This document shows, one piece after another, positions 63,081 to 64,000 of a DNA stretch of 64,000 nt. The stretch is from Lota lota. Lineage: Eukaryota; Chordata; Actinopteri; Gadiformes; Lotidae. The position numbers were made by a program, and so were the translations under genes. The number at the start of each line of letters is the position of its first letter. The stretch's first letter is position 1. The notes beneath the pieces were generated by a model that was not told the DNA's origin, did no database searches, and worked only from the letters and a program-made list of their open reading frames with translations. Location of the stretch: assembly GCA_026745465.1 (NCBI GenBank), contig JACYXH010000816.1, positions 1,020,001 through 1,084,000 on the forward strand, read 5' to 3'.

Positions 63081-63439
63081 ACCACCACCACCCACACACT
63101 TCTCACCCTTGAGCATCAACAGTGGTCCATGATGCAGAGTATTTATAGTGCTATCGTGCTTAATGAGATTTTTGTTTATGATGTGAAATGGATTTCCCGT
63201 CTGCAGCGATTGCAATTTGGTTAATCCAAATGTCACACATTCATTAGTGAAACATTTACATTTCAGTAAAATATAAAAGAATAGTTGCAGTCTGTAGGAT
63301 ATTTTAAGGTAGACTACAATCCAAACTGTCCTGTGTAGATTGTATTAACTAGATATACTGTCTGTCATGCGCATATATTTTGTAAATTCCTTTGTGTTTC
63401 TTATATAAATACATTTGTATATATCAATTTGTAATTATG

Positions 63440-63461
63440 TGTCTATATATATATATAACCC

Positions 63462-63492
<31 letters not shown>

Positions 63493-63512
63493 CCTATATA
63501 TATATAAAAAAT
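63440..63512. repeat. (TA)n tract
   Basis: (TA)n interrupted by AACCCA and AAAACCC, 45 bp before the MITE. Confidence 0.9.
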
Positions 63513-63557
63513 ATTTTCAAATGGAAAAATAATGTTTATTTTCTTTTTGCATTCCTT

Positions 63558-63789
63558 GGTAACACTTTACAATAATGGTACATTAATGAACCATTAATTG
63601 ACATTAGTTAATGCAGTATTAGCACTGTGTAACAGTTAATTGACAGTTAACTGGTGGTGTTCATGTTGACTAAGGTATTAATTAGTAACCCTAACCCCAA
63701 CCCTAACCCCTATGCTAATGCTATACAATTATGCTTATTACTGTATTAATTAATGGTTAATTAATGTACCGTTATTTTAAAGTGTTGCC
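63558..63789. mobile_element. 232-bp MITE with 8-bp target-site duplication
   Basis: Starts GGTAACACTTTACAATAATG and ends with its imperfect inverse (last bases AAAGTGTTGCC). The terminal inverted repeats extend about 45 bp through the GTACATTAAT and ACCATTAAT blocks. Exact CATTCCTT copies flank it at 63550-63557 and 63790-63797. Short size, no coding capacity and the 8-bp duplication suggest a hAT-type MITE. The centre carries telomere-like CCCTAACCC motifs (63688-63711). Confidence 0.85.
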
Positions 63790-64000
63790 CATTCCTTTTT
63801 AAAGTGTTGGCCTTTCAGTGTGAAATCATTAAGTCCATATTGAAATCATTCGGCACATATTGTTTTGAAAGAGACGAGTCCTTGTGAAGGACTTGCTGTG
63901 GCCATTGGTGTGTGTGTGTGCGCCGGTGGAGAAGCGAGGGCAGCAAAGAGACATTTTGCAAAAGCTTTTGAATCGGAAGCTTCTTAAGAAGGCTGGGGCT

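Larger units (their letters stand above)
60325..63430. other. Non-coding stretch downstream of slitrk2
   Basis: Besides the simple repeats listed, 61940-62460 is complex, AT-rich and repeat-free, and includes a TTTATTATTCAGCCATTTTT-type run. It is a candidate conserved non-coding block about 6 kb downstream of slitrk2. No gene is seen. Confidence 0.5.

Overview
The window is vertebrate nuclear DNA, most likely from a teleost fish. It holds one confidently identifiable protein gene, an intronless-CDS slitrk2 at 53569-56328 (+). The rest is a gene-poor neighbourhood extremely rich in tandem repeats. The fish assignment rests on the divergence of the SLITRK2 protein, on several transposon fragments with typical teleost architecture, and on the density of (CA)n/(GT)n, (GA)n and poly-G/C tracts. 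Such density is characteristic of some fish, for example gadiforms. The species cannot be fixed from sequence alone.

Layout. 1-2560: purine-rich and (CA)n low-complexity DNA, including a 42-bp minisatellite. 2560-15400: mostly unique AT-rich non-coding DNA with a 36-bp palindrome (7745), a TATA-type promoter-like site (10411) and a 54-bp minisatellite (11213). 15400-17050: a dispersed repeat and a hAT-like non-autonomous transposon. 18096-20420: telomere-like 37-bp repeats, a G31 tract and very long (CA)n. 20800-26800: non-coding DNA with transposon fragments, including a single-unit copy of a repeat that expands at 36 kb. 26838-29960: about 3 kb of continuous tandem arrays, dominated by a 17-bp/12-bp two-monomer satellite that is open in all three forward frames. 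31-34.3 kb: (TC)n, 15-bp and 30-bp minisatellites and a GC-rich, broken gag-like retroelement relic on the minus strand. 36.3-36.8 kb: a 25-bp minisatellite. 38.5-44.5 kb: dense dinucleotide arrays and a diverged duplication of about 0.5 kb. 44.85-46.37 kb: a perfect 24-bp-arm hairpin and a foldback transposon. 49-52.8 kb: minisatellites, one with a 5-unit higher-order period, ending in a (CT)n(CA)n block just upstream of slitrk2. 56.3-64 kb: the slitrk2 3'UTR, further minisatellites, and a clean MITE with an 8-bp target-site duplication at 63558.

slitrk2 encodes a single-pass neuronal leucine-rich-repeat adhesion protein of 919 residues. Its immediate 5' region contains short upstream ORFs, the last ending 2 nt before the start codon, and a plausible 5'UTR intron. 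Its 3'UTR has two ATTAAA signals and a Pumilio-type site. Coding composition changes sharply inside the exon: mixed third positions in the first LRR module, and almost exclusively G/C third positions with two polyalanine runs in the second half. I found no convincing RNA gene, CRISPR array or second protein-coding gene. The large open frames elsewhere are explained by tandem repeats.
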